A stretch of DNA of 64,000 nt from Azoarcus sp. CIB (lineage in GTDB: Bacteria; Pseudomonadota; Gammaproteobacteria; Burkholderiales; Rhodocyclaceae). The stretch spans positions 2,666,001-2,730,000 of the forward strand of contig NZ_CP011072.1 of assembly GCF_001190925.1 (NCBI RefSeq). Direction: 5' to 3'. A program made the position numbers and the translations under genes. Positions 27,231 to 36,253 of the stretch are shown here, piece by piece. Within the stretch, counting starts at the first letter, position 1; every line of letters starts with the position of its first letter. A model generated the notes under the pieces. It ran no database searches. It saw only the letters and a list, made by a program, of their open reading frames with translations, and was not told the DNA's origin.

Positions 27231-28127
27231 GTGACGCATGCAAGCGCGATTCATCCCCCGGACCGCCCGCCCGCGCGTCTGCTGCTGGCGACTGACCTCG
27301 GCGCACGCTGTGACCGTGCGCTGGATCGGACTGGCCAGCTGGCCAGCGAGTGGCAGGCCGAGGTCATTGCCTTGAACGTCCTCGATCCGTCGGTGTGTGC
27401 GGATCAGACGCTCGCGTGGATAAGCGGAGCCACTGACGAACAATTGATGAACGTTGCCCAACGGCAGCTTGTCCGCGACCTCACCGGGATGAAGATGCCG
27501 GTACAGGTCCGAATTGTGCGCGGACAGGAGCCCGAAACAGCTATCCGGGATGTAGTCAGCGCCACCAGCGTCGACCTCGTCGTCACCGCAGTCGCCCGTC
27601 AGGAGACCTTTGGGCGCGCCCTGCTGGGCTCGACCAACGAGCGCCTGGCCCGCTCTCTGGGGCAACCCTTGCTGGTCGTGCATGGTCGGACGCACGGCCC
27701 TTACCGGCGGATCGTGGTGGCAACGGACTTTTCCGAAGCGTCCCGCCACGCCCTGCTCACGGCGGTTGCGTTCTTTCCCGGTCGTGATTTGACGCTATAT
27801 CACGCTTACTCTCCTCCCATGTCCGGCCTGAACATGACTCTGTCGAATGCAGGAATTGCCCCGCAGATCGCGCACGCGGAGTGTGAGGCCTTCATTCACG
27901 GAACTCGCCTTCCCGCGGGCATCCTCATGCATCCTGTAGTCGAATGCGGCACGATCACGACGACGCTGGCGCCTTACGTACGCGAAAATGACGTCGATCT
28001 CGTGGTGTTGAGCGGTCATGGCCACACCGGCATCATGAGCTTGCTCCTGGGCAGCACAGCCGAGAGGTTGCTCGAGTGCCTGCCCTGCGACACGCTGCTG
28101 GTGCCGTCACATCGCTCCACCGTGTAG
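27231..28127 (+). CDS. Universal stress protein, two Usp domains
   Basis: 298 residues. The GTG start at 27231 is preceded by AAGGAGAACTGAA. Domain 1 (RLLLATDLGARCDRAL to ALLGSTNERLARSLG) and domain 2 (RRIVVATDFSEASRHALL to GHGHTGIMSLLLGSTAERLL) both look complete. It lies 27 bases after the ATPase, so the two are probably co-transcribed. Confidence 0.9.
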   Translation: MTHASAIHPPDRPPARLLLATDLGARCDRALDRTGQLASEWQAEVIALNVLDPSVCADQTLAWISGATDEQLMNVAQRQLVRDLTGMKMPVQVRIVRGQEPETAIRDVVSATSVDLVVTAVARQETFGRALLGSTNERLARSLGQPLLVVHGRTHGPYRRIVVATDFSEASRHALLTAVAFFPGRDLTLYHAYSPPMSGLNMTLSNAGIAPQIAHAECEAFIHGTRLPAGILMHPVVECGTITTTLAPYVRENDVDLVVLSGHGHTGIMSLLLGSTAERLLECLPCDTLLVPSHRSTV

Positions 28128-28226
28128 ATTGAGCCGGTCCTGCACACAATGCGGATGGAGGACCGGTAGCGCCCCCCCCCCGCCGCCCCGCGCAAACTGG
28201 CTGCCACGACGCCCTGACCATACCTG

Positions 28227-31130
28227 ATGCTGCTTGCTTCACTAATCCTTGTCCCGTTCGCCGGCAGTCTGCTGGCGGCACTGATGCCGGAGAATGCCCG
28301 TAACCGTGAGGCTTGGTTGGCGTTCGCCGTCACGGCCTGCGGGCTGCTCGTTGCCGGCCTGCTCTACCCGGCCGTTTCAGCCGGCAAGGTGCTGCGCGAG
28401 GAGTTCGCCTGGCTGCCCTCGCACGGGCTCAATCTCATGCTGCGCGTGGATGGTCTGGCCTGGGTATTCACCATGCTGGTCCTCAGCATTGGCCTGCTTG
28501 TGGTGTTGTACGCGCGCTACTACATGTCGCCGAAAGACCCGGTACCGCGCTTCTTCTCCTTTCTGCTGGCCTTCATGGGGTCGATGCTGGGCGTGGTTCT
28601 GTCGGGCAACCTGGTGCAACTGGTGGTGTTCTGGGAGCTCACCAGCCTGACCTCGTTCCTGCTGATTGGCTACTGGCATCACCGCGCCGACGCTAGGCGC
28701 GGCGCGCGGATGGCGTTGACGGTGACGGCCACAGGAGGACTGTGCCTGCTTGCCGGCGTGCTCGTGCTCGGTCACATCGTCGGCAGCTACGATCTGGACG
28801 AAGTGCTGGCTGCGGGGGAGCGCATTCGTGCGCACGAGCTATACCGGGTGGCGCTGGTGTTGATTGCGCTGGGGGCGCTGACCAAGAGCGCCCAGTTCCC
28901 GTTCCACTTCTGGTTGCCGCATGCGATGGCCGCCCCGACGCCCGTGTCGTCCTATCTTCACTCGGCGACGATGGTGAAGGCGGGCGTCTTCCTGCTCGTG
29001 CGGCTGTGGCCGGCGCTAGCCGGAACGGCGGAATGGAACTGGATCATCGGCGGCGCCGGGGTGTGCACGCTGCTGATCGGCGCTTTCATCGCGATTTTCC
29101 AGCACGATCTCAAGGGCCTGCTCGCCTATTCGACAATCAGCCACCTCGGGCTGATCACGGTGCTGATCGGCATTGGCACGCCCCTAGCGATCGTCGCGGC
29201 GATCTTCCACATCCTCAATCACGCCACCTTCAAGGCTTCGCTGTTCATGACGGCCGGCATCATCGACCACGAAACCGGGACCCGCGATCTGCGCGTCCTG
29301 CGCGGACTGCGTCATCAGCTGCCGGTCACCACGGCCTTGGCCATCGTCTCCAGCGCCGCCATGGCGGGGGTGCCCCTGCTGAACGGCTTCCTGTCCAAGG
29401 AGATGTTCTTCGCGGAAACGGCTCTGGTGGGCGGCGACGAGCACTGGTGGATGTCCATCGCTGCCGTGGGGATGGGCATGTTCAGCGTCGCCTATTCGCT
29501 GCGCTTCATCTCGATTTTCTTCGGCACGCCCACGGTCGCATTCCCGCGCGAACCACACGAGCCGCCGCGCTCGATGCGGTTCCCAGTGGAACTGCTGGTA
29601 GTCGTGTGCCTGATGGTCGGTATCATGCCAAACGTGAGTATCGGGCCCATCCTCCATCTGGCCGTCACCGCGACATTGGGTGCGAGTACGCCCGAATACG
29701 ACCTCGCCCCCTGGCACGGGCTCAACCTGCCTCTGCTGATGAGTGTGATTGCCCTTAGCGGCGGCGTAGTGCTCTACGTCGTGCTGCGCCGCTACTTCAA
29801 TCTGCGGCAGCGCGAACAGGTTCCGCTCATCTACCGCTTCAACGGGGCTCAAGCCTACGAAAGCTCGATGATGTTCCTGACACGCTCGGCACAATGGCTG
29901 CTGCACCACCTGGGCACCGCACGCCTGCAACCGCAATTGCTGATGATGATGTTGGCGATGCTGGTGATTCCCCCGCTGCTCGTCGGCACGCCGCGAGTGT
30001 GGACCGAGATTCCGCTGCACGAACCCGACCCGCTGTTCGCGGCCATCTGGGTCATCGGCTGCGCCTGTGCGCTGGCGGGGGCGTGGATGGCGAAATATCA
30101 CCGGCTGGCAGCCCTGATCCTCATCGGCGGAACGGGCATCGTGACTGCGGCCACGTTCTTGTGGCTCTCAGCGCCCGATCTGGCGCTGACGCAACTGATG
30201 GTGGAGACGGTCACGACCGTGCTGATCCTGCTCGGGCTGCGCTGGCTGCCGCCGCGCATCGAACCCAAAGTGCTCCATCTCACGATTCCGCGCAGCGTCT
30301 GGATGCGGCGCTCGCGCGACATGGTCGTAGCGGTCGTGGGCGGCCTCGTCATGGCGCTGCTGACTTACGCGGTACTGGTGCATCCCGCCCCCGCGACGAT
30401 TGCCGATTTCTTCCTCTTGCGCGCTTTGAGCGAAGGCGGCGGGAGCAACGTCGTGAACGTGCTGCTGGTTGATTTCCGCAGTTTCGATACGTTGGGCGAA
30501 ATCACGGTGCTATCGGTCGTCGCGCTCACGGTGTACGCGCTGCTGCGACGCTTCCGCCCCGCAGCGGACAGCGCCAGCGTGCCCGCGCAGCAAAGGAACA
30601 CGGCCGATCCAGCAAGCAGGCAGGCTCCAGCCGAACAGGCCAACCGCGGATACCTCCTGGTAGCTGGAATCTACTTGCGCATGCTGTTGCCGTTCATCGG
30701 GGTGATCGCGGCCTACTTCTTTATGCGCGGACACAACCTGCCGGGTGGCGGCTTCGTTGCGGGCCTGATCTTCGCAGTGGCCATTCTCGTGCAATACATG
30801 CTGGCCGGTACGGTGTGGGTGGAGAGCCACCTTCAATTGCGGCCGCACCGCTGGCTGGGGTTCGGTCTGCTGCTGGCGTGTGCAACGGGCCTGGGCGCAT
30901 GGGCGTTCGGCCATCCATTCCTCACGACCCATACGGCGCATGTCGATTGGCCGCTGCTGGGCGAACTGCACCTACCCAGCGCCTTCGTGTTCGATCTAGG
31001 CGTGTTCGCCGTCGTGGTCGGCACGACGATGCTGATGCTGGTCGCGCTGGCTCACCAGTCGTTGCGCGCGCGCCGTTTGCCGGGCGATGGTGCGCAGGAC
31101 GACGGGATCGCGGACGGGAGGGACATCTGA
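28227..31130 (+). CDS. mrpA: Na+/H+ antiporter Mrp subunit A with fused subunit B
   Basis: 967 residues, the length of the fused MrpA-MrpB (PhaAB) form. The proton-channel part related to NuoL (about 1-500) has KSAQFPFHFWLPHAMAAPTPVS and the STISHLGLI segment. The C-terminal ~160 residues form the MrpB-type domain (LPFIGVIAAYFFMRGHNLPGGG). It opens a six-gene operon in which every junction overlaps. The complex exports Na+ (and K+ in some) against protons and supports pH and salt tolerance. Confidence 0.95.
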   Translation: MLLASLILVPFAGSLLAALMPENARNREAWLAFAVTACGLLVAGLLYPAVSAGKVLREEFAWLPSHGLNLMLRVDGLAWVFTMLVLSIGLLVVLYARYYMSPKDPVPRFFSFLLAFMGSMLGVVLSGNLVQLVVFWELTSLTSFLLIGYWHHRADARRGARMALTVTATGGLCLLAGVLVLGHIVGSYDLDEVLAAGERIRAHELYRVALVLIALGALTKSAQFPFHFWLPHAMAAPTPVSSYLHSATMVKAGVFLLVRLWPALAGTAEWNWIIGGAGVCTLLIGAFIAIFQHDLKGLLAYSTISHLGLITVLIGIGTPLAIVAAIFHILNHATFKASLFMTAGIIDHETGTRDLRVLRGLRHQLPVTTALAIVSSAAMAGVPLLNGFLSKEMFFAETALVGGDEHWWMSIAAVGMGMFSVAYSLRFISIFFGTPTVAFPREPHEPPRSMRFPVELLVVVCLMVGIMPNVSIGPILHLAVTATLGASTPEYDLAPWHGLNLPLLMSVIALSGGVVLYVVLRRYFNLRQREQVPLIYRFNGAQAYESSMMFLTRSAQWLLHHLGTARLQPQLLMMMLAMLVIPPLLVGTPRVWTEIPLHEPDPLFAAIWVIGCACALAGAWMAKYHRLAALILIGGTGIVTAATFLWLSAPDLALTQLMVETVTTVLILLGLRWLPPRIEPKVLHLTIPRSVWMRRSRDMVVAVVGGLVMALLTYAVLVHPAPATIADFFLLRALSEGGGSNVVNVLLVDFRSFDTLGEITVLSVVALTVYALLRRFRPAADSASVPAQQRNTADPASRQAPAEQANRGYLLVAGIYLRMLLPFIGVIAAYFFMRGHNLPGGGFVAGLIFAVAILVQYMLAGTVWVESHLQLRPHRWLGFGLLLACATGLGAWAFGHPFLTTHTAHVDWPLLGELHLPSAFVFDLGVFAVVVGTTMLMLVALAHQSLRARRLPGDGAQDDGIADGRDI

Positions 31131-31471
31131 TGGAAATCGTGTTCGCCATCGCCGTGGGCGTGACCTTCGGTTCCGGCATCTGGCTGATCCTGCGCCCGCG
31201 GACGTTCCAGCTCATCACCGGTCTGCTGCTGATGTCCTATGCGGTCAATCTGTTCATTTTCGGCATGGGTCGCCTGTGGGTGGATCGGCCGCCGATCACG
31301 CCAAACGCTTCTATCGACCCCTTGCAGTATGCCGACCCGCTGCCGCAAGGGCTGGTGCTGACGGCGATCGTGATCGGCTTTGCGACCACCGCACTGTACC
31401 TGGTGATGATGATCGGGGCACGCGGCCTCACCGGCAGTGACCACGTCGATGGCGAGGAACCCCGCGAATGA
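31130..31471 (+). CDS. mrpC: Na+/H+ antiporter Mrp subunit C
   Basis: 113 residues, NuoK-like, with three membrane segments; the motif GLLLMSYAVNLFIFGMG is typical of MrpC. The ATG at 31130 overlaps the last base of the mrpA stop (TGATG). It ends in an ATGA overlap with mrpD. Confidence 0.94.
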   Translation: MEIVFAIAVGVTFGSGIWLILRPRTFQLITGLLLMSYAVNLFIFGMGRLWVDRPPITPNASIDPLQYADPLPQGLVLTAIVIGFATTALYLVMMIGARGLTGSDHVDGEEPRE

Positions 31472-33102
31472 GCCCGATGTCGTGGTGGGACCATCTGATC
31501 GTGTTACCCGTCCTGCTGCCCTTGGTCGCAGGGGCGCTGCTGATCCCGGTCAATCAGAAGCATCATCAGCTCAAGTTCGGCTGCACCGCCGTGGTCAGCA
31601 TACTGTTGTGGGTGATGGCGGTGGCGCTGTTGCTGCTGGTCGATGGCGAGCACTGGCCGAAGGGGATTGGCGTCTATCTGGCCGCCAACTGGGCAGCCCC
31701 GTTCGGGATCGCGCTGATGGTCGACCGACTCGCCGCGCTGATGCTGGTGCTGACGGCGACCATCGCCCTCGCCGTGCTGGTCTTCTCCGCCCAGCGTTGG
31801 GGCCGGGTCGGCGTGCATTTCCACTCTTTGTTCCTCTTCCTGCTGATGGGGCTCAACGGCGCCTTCCTGACCAACGACCTGTTTAACCTGTTCGTTTTCT
31901 TCGAGGTCATGCTCGCCGCCTCGTACGGACTGGTGCTGCACGGCTACAACCTGAACCGCATCCGGGCCGGCATGCAATACATCGCCGTCAACCTGATCGC
32001 TTCCTTCATGTTCCTGATCGGTGTGGCGCTGATCTACGCTGCAACGGGCACGCTCAACATCGCCGACCTCGCCACCCGGGTAACGATGCTCCGGCCGGAG
32101 GATTCCTATCTGCTGGGCATCGGCGCGAGCGTGCTGGCCCTGGCCTTCCTGACCAAGGGGGCGATGTGGCCGCTCGGCTTCTGGCTACCAAGCACCTACG
32201 CGTCGGCGTGTCCGCCGGTTGCGGCGATACTGGTGGTGATGACCAAGGTCGGCGTGTATGCGGTGCTGCGGGTGTGGCTGGCCGTGTTTGGCGATTCGGC
32301 CGGCGCGCTCGCCGGTTTCGGCTTGATAGCGCTCACCGTCGGCGGCATGGCCACACTCGTGTTCGGCACCATCGGCATGCTCGCCAGTCAGGACGGCGCG
32401 CGCATGGCCGGGTACGGCGCGATCATCTCCTCGGGCACGCTGTTGGCCGTGATCGGGCAGGCCGGCGGCGCCGTGCTCGCGGCGGGGCTGTATTACCTGG
32501 TGGGTGCGACGCTGGCGATGTCCGCCTTCATGCTCCTGCTCGAACTCACCGAGCGCATACGCCCGCCGGGCGCCTCCCTGCTGGCCGTGACGATGGAGGC
32601 GTTTGCGATCGACGACAAACCGGAGGATCCGGTGGGCGTCGTCATTCCCGGCACCCTTGCAATCCTAGGCCTGAGCTTCGTGGGATGTGCGCTGGTCATC
32701 AGCGGCATGCCGCCGCTCTCGGGCTTCGTTGCCAAGTTCAGCCTGTTTCATGCACTGCTCGACTCCTCACCGCCCGGATCAGGCGGCGTGACGCCAACGA
32801 CCTGGCTGCTGATCGCGCTGATCGTGCTCGCAGGCCTGGCGTCGATCATCGCGCTGATGCGGCTCGGTGTGCGGACGTTCTGGGCCTCGGCGGCCGTAAC
32901 TCCGCCCAGTCTGCTCGCGTCCGAGGTGGCGCCCGTGACGACCCTGGTCGTGCTGTGTGTGGTTCTCACGATTCATGCCGACACGGCGTTCGACTATCTG
33001 AACCGGACCGTGGATGGCCTCAAGCGCGTCGGCGATTACAGCGAACGCGTGCTGGGCCAGTCTCCGGTCACTCGCGCGGCGGCCGCGGGGGGATCACGAT
33101 GA
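31468..33102 (+). CDS. mrpD: Na+/H+ antiporter Mrp subunit D
   Basis: 544 residues, NuoM/N-like proton channel with about 14 membrane segments. Conserved stretches include FNLFVFFEVMLAASYGL, TKGAMWPLGFWLPSTYASA and ISGMPPLSGFVAKFSLF. It is coupled at both ends by ATGA overlaps. Confidence 0.95.
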   Translation: MSPMSWWDHLIVLPVLLPLVAGALLIPVNQKHHQLKFGCTAVVSILLWVMAVALLLLVDGEHWPKGIGVYLAANWAAPFGIALMVDRLAALMLVLTATIALAVLVFSAQRWGRVGVHFHSLFLFLLMGLNGAFLTNDLFNLFVFFEVMLAASYGLVLHGYNLNRIRAGMQYIAVNLIASFMFLIGVALIYAATGTLNIADLATRVTMLRPEDSYLLGIGASVLALAFLTKGAMWPLGFWLPSTYASACPPVAAILVVMTKVGVYAVLRVWLAVFGDSAGALAGFGLIALTVGGMATLVFGTIGMLASQDGARMAGYGAIISSGTLLAVIGQAGGAVLAAGLYYLVGATLAMSAFMLLLELTERIRPPGASLLAVTMEAFAIDDKPEDPVGVVIPGTLAILGLSFVGCALVISGMPPLSGFVAKFSLFHALLDSSPPGSGGVTPTTWLLIALIVLAGLASIIALMRLGVRTFWASAAVTPPSLLASEVAPVTTLVVLCVVLTIHADTAFDYLNRTVDGLKRVGDYSERVLGQSPVTRAAAAGGSR

Positions 33103-33623
33103 GACGCTGGTTCCCGTCGCCGATGCTGTCGATCGGACTGCTGCTGATGTGGCTGATGCTGAACCAGAGCCTCGCACTGGCGCACTGGCTGCTGGGCGGG
33201 GTGCTGGCGATCGTGGCCCCCGTTCTGGCGCGCCCCCTGCAGCCGCACGGCTATGCGCGCATCGCGCGGCCGCTGGCCCTGTTCCGCCTACTGTGGATGT
33301 CGGCGATCGAGATCGTGCGCTCGTGCTTCAACGTCAGCCAGATCATCCTCTTCCGCAGGGCGGACGGCGTAAATTCGCAGTTCATCCGGATACCGCTCGA
33401 CCTGCACAGCCCACACGGTCTGGCCCTGTTGTCCTGCCTGATCAACATGACGCCGGGCACGGTGTGGGTCGATCTGCTGCCCGACCGTCACGAACTGCTG
33501 TTGCACGTCTTCGACCTGCACGACGAGCGCTGGTGGGTCGAGACCATCAAGACGCGCTACGAGCGGCCGATCATCGAAGTGTTCGAAGCGCCCGCAGCCC
33601 CCGGCCAAGGAGGAAAAGCGTGA
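33099..33623 (+). CDS. mrpE: Na+/H+ antiporter Mrp subunit E
   Basis: 174 residues. An N-terminal pair of membrane helices is followed by the MrpE signature SLINMTPGTVWVDL-like run (LSCLINMTPGTVWVDLLP) and a soluble tail. The start is inside the mrpD stop overlap; it ends in a GTGA overlap with mrpF. Confidence 0.93.
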   Translation: MRRWFPSPMLSIGLLLMWLMLNQSLALAHWLLGGVLAIVAPVLARPLQPHGYARIARPLALFRLLWMSAIEIVRSCFNVSQIILFRRADGVNSQFIRIPLDLHSPHGLALLSCLINMTPGTVWVDLLPDRHELLLHVFDLHDERWWVETIKTRYERPIIEVFEAPAAPGQGGKA

Positions 33624-33904
33624 CCGTTGGCACCCTGCTGTCCCTGGCAATCGGCTTTGCGCTCGTCTGCGTCGTGCTGGCCATGATGTCGTGCACCCTG
33701 CGTCTGATCATCGGGCCGTCGGCGCAGGATCGCGTGCTCGCACTCGATACGCTGTGGATGTGCACGATGCTGCTCGCACTGATGCTCGGCATCCGCTACG
33801 GCAGCCAGATCTATTTCGAGGCCGCCCTGGTGATCGCCCTGCTCGGCTTCGTCTCGACCATCGCGCTGGCCAAGTTCCTGATGCGCGGCGAGGTGATCGA
33901 ATGA
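33620..33904 (+). CDS. mrpF: Na+/H+ antiporter Mrp subunit F
   Basis: 94 residues with three membrane segments and the family motif IGPSAQDRVLALDTLW. It starts with GTG at 33620, with GGAGGAAAA just upstream, overlapping the mrpE stop, and overlaps mrpG by ATGA. Confidence 0.92.
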   Translation: MTVGTLLSLAIGFALVCVVLAMMSCTLRLIIGPSAQDRVLALDTLWMCTMLLALMLGIRYGSQIYFEAALVIALLGFVSTIALAKFLMRGEVIE

Positions 33905-34284
33905 ACGCCATCGATACACTGCCGTGGTGGGCTGCCGTGACGGTCGCGTTCCTGCTCGTACTCGGCGGCCTGATCACCCTCCTCGGCACCGTGGGATTGC
34001 TCCGGCTCCAGACTTTTTACCAACGCATTCACGGGCCCGCGATCACGATCACGCTGGGGACCGGCTGCATCCTGATCGCATCGATGGTGTATTTCACCGT
34101 AATCCAATCCCGACCGGTGATCCACGAGATCCTGATCGGCGCATTCGTACTGATGACCGCGCCGGTCGTCTCCATGCTGATCATGCGCGCTGCGATATAC
34201 CGTGCCCCGCGCACCGGCGGTGCCGCGCTGGCGGTGCGCGACACCACCGTGGCGCAAGGAGCTGGCGACGATCAGGATGGGTGA
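33901..34284 (+). CDS. mrpG: Na+/H+ antiporter Mrp subunit G
   Basis: 127 residues with three membrane segments; the motifs LLGTVGLLRLQTFYQRIHGP and LTAPVVSMLIMRAA-type (MTAPVVSMLIMRAAIY) identify MrpG. It is the last gene of the operon. About 250 bases with no evident gene or terminator follow. Confidence 0.92.
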   Translation: MNAIDTLPWWAAVTVAFLLVLGGLITLLGTVGLLRLQTFYQRIHGPAITITLGTGCILIASMVYFTVIQSRPVIHEILIGAFVLMTAPVVSMLIMRAAIYRAPRTGGAALAVRDTTVAQGAGDDQDG

Positions 34285-34535
34285 GAGCCGGACCACCACT
34301 GCCTTCAAGCCCATTAGGCTTTTGCACACTTTTCAGCACACTACCTTGGCCCGATAGAGTCCCCAGCCACAAAAGTTGTCGTTCGAGCAGCGAGCAGCCA
34401 AGACGACTGTCGTGCCCCGCCGCGCATTCACGCCGCCCTTCCGACGGGCTGTCCAGTCAAGCCAGACCTGGTTTCTCACCGACTGTAACCTTTCCCCCGC
34501 GGTTCCCATCCAATGGGCAACAACAGGAGACAGTC

Positions 34536-35270
34536 ATGAGCATATCCGGCGAAGCAGCAGAAGACCGCGTGCCGGTTTCAGACGCTGCGCTTGCACACAG
34601 CATCGTGATCGGCGAGGCGGGGGCCTTCGAACGGTTGATGCGCCAACACAATCGTCGCCTGTTCAGGGTTGCACGGAGCATCCTGCGAGACGATGCCGAG
34701 GCCGAGGATGCCCTGCAGGAAGGCTACATCAAGGCCCATCGCGCGATGGCCGGCTTCCGCGGCGATGCGCGTCTATCGACCTGGTTGACGAGGATCATCG
34801 TCAACCAGGCCCTCGAGCGCAGGCAGCGGTTCCACAACGCGTCCGACGCGCAAGCCGAGGGCGAAGCTGTCATCGAAATCGGCGTTGAGGGCGTACCGGA
34901 AACGCCCGAGACCCTGGCGATGCGCAATGACCTGCGGCGCCTTATCGAGCACTCGATCGACGATTTGCCCGAGGCATACCGCAGCGTCTTCATCCTGCGT
35001 GCCGTGGAGGGCTTGAGCGTCGAAGAGACCGCCGCCTCGCTGGGAATATCCGAAGCGAATACCAAGGTCCGCCTGTTGCGCGCCAGGGCCAGCCTGCGCG
35101 AGTCCCTGGGGCTGCGCCTCGGTCCGCTGCTGGAGAACGTCTTCGCGTTCGACGGCCAGCGCTGCGACCGCATCGTGTCGCAAGTTTGCGCCCGCCTTGG
35201 GCTTCCGCCTGCAGCCGCTTCTGGTCCCGGCGCGCTGCTTTCACCCACCACCCCGAGGAGTTCATCATGA
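34536..35270 (+). CDS. ECF-type RNA polymerase sigma factor
   Basis: 244 residues. Region 2 (FERLMRQHNRRLFRVARSIL, then DAEDALQEG-type, here EAEDALQEGYIKAH) and region 4 (RSVFILRAVEGLSVEETA, ISEANTKVRLLRARASL) are complete. A C-terminal extension of about 50 residues carries two cysteines. The start at 34536 follows AACAGGAGACAGTC. No anti-sigma gene follows. Instead an ATGA overlap leads to an exported ferritin-like protein, so it probably serves oxidative or metal stress; that role is inferred. Confidence 0.93.
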   Translation: MSISGEAAEDRVPVSDAALAHSIVIGEAGAFERLMRQHNRRLFRVARSILRDDAEAEDALQEGYIKAHRAMAGFRGDARLSTWLTRIIVNQALERRQRFHNASDAQAEGEAVIEIGVEGVPETPETLAMRNDLRRLIEHSIDDLPEAYRSVFILRAVEGLSVEETAASLGISEANTKVRLLRARASLRESLGLRLGPLLENVFAFDGQRCDRIVSQVCARLGLPPAAASGPGALLSPTTPRSSS

Positions 35271-35854
35271 TTGTCCGCATCAATCCCTTTTCCGCACTCC
35301 AAGACCTAGGCCGGCGCCGCTTCCTGGCCGGCACGGGCGCGACGCTGTCCGCCGCGGCGGTCGCCCTAATGGCAGGACGTCCGGCGCTGGCCGCCGGTCA
35401 GGGCAGCAAGCATGACGATCTGGAGACCGACGTGCGCATTCTCAACACCGCGCTCGGCGCCGAACTGGAGGCCATCGCTGCCTATGCAGTGGGCGCCGGC
35501 AGCGGCCTGCTGCAGAAACCCGTGCTGGATCTGGCGGTGCAGTTCCAGGGGCACCACAAGGAGCATGCCGCGGTGCTCGCGAAGACGATCCGCAAACTGG
35601 GCGGCACGCCGGTTGAAGCGCGCGAGCATTACCAGTTTCCCACCGACGGGCTCAAGACCCAGAATGATGTGCTGGGCTTCGCGGCCGGGCTCGAGCGCGG
35701 CGCGGTGAGCGCCTACCTGGGCGCAGTACCGCTGTTCCGCGGACGCGAGCTGGCGAGCGCTGCGGCCAGCATCCTGGGCGACGAGGCCATGCACTGGGCC
35801 ATCCTGCGCCAAGCGCTGGGCCAGGACCCGGTGCCCACGGCCTTTATGTCATGA
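35267..35854 (+). CDS. Tat-exported ferritin-like domain protein
   Basis: 195 residues. A twin-arginine signal (GRRRFLAGTGATLSAAAVALMAG) sends it folded to the periplasm. The mature part is a helical bundle with carboxylate/His pairs suited to a di-iron site: GAELEAIAAYA, HHKEHAAVLA, LERGAVSAYLG and GDEAMHWAILR. It is coupled by ATGA to the sigma factor and to the cytochrome c gene. A role in metal or peroxide handling is inferred. Confidence 0.88.
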   Translation: MIVRINPFSALQDLGRRRFLAGTGATLSAAAVALMAGRPALAAGQGSKHDDLETDVRILNTALGAELEAIAAYAVGAGSGLLQKPVLDLAVQFQGHHKEHAAVLAKTIRKLGGTPVEAREHYQFPTDGLKTQNDVLGFAAGLERGAVSAYLGAVPLFRGRELASAAASILGDEAMHWAILRQALGQDPVPTAFMS

Positions 35855-36246
35855 AACATCGCGCCGCCACCGCCGTGCTGGTGCTGGCGGCATTGGTCTC
35901 GCTGCCCGCCGGCGCCATCGTGCCGGGCGATCCGGTCCGCGGCGAGGCCATCTACGCCCGCTGCCAGGCCTGCCACGCACTCGGCTACGACCGTACCGGG
36001 CCGAAACATTGCGGCCTGTTCGGACGCCGTGCCGGCGGCGTGCCGGGCTTCCGCTATTCGCCGGCCATGGCACAAGCCGATGTCGTCTGGGACGCGAATA
36101 CGCTGGACCGTTTTCTCGCCAACCCGACCGGCATGATACCGGGCACGGCCATGGGCTATGCAGGCATTGCCGATCGGCAGGAACGGGCGGACCTGATCGC
36201 GTGGCTGCGACAGGCAAGCGCGTCGCCCATCGAATGTCCGCCGTGA
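35851..36246 (+). CDS. Class I c-type cytochrome, periplasmic
   Basis: 131 residues. A signal peptide (ATAVLVLAALVSLPAGA) is followed by a single heme site CQACH and a distal Met ligand near GTAMGYAG. The loop GPKHCGLFGRRAGGVPGF is typical of cytochrome c2/c550. It overlaps the ferritin-like gene by ATGA and may be its electron partner. Confidence 0.92.
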   Translation: MKHRAATAVLVLAALVSLPAGAIVPGDPVRGEAIYARCQACHALGYDRTGPKHCGLFGRRAGGVPGFRYSPAMAQADVVWDANTLDRFLANPTGMIPGTAMGYAGIADRQERADLIAWLRQASASPIECPP

Positions 36247-36253
36247 GGCATAT

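Noticed and set aside
33924-34535. N-terminal extension of the ECF sigma factor
   Set aside because: The frame is open back into mrpG, but the ATG at 34536 has a clear ribosome site and begins where sigma-factor homology would be expected.
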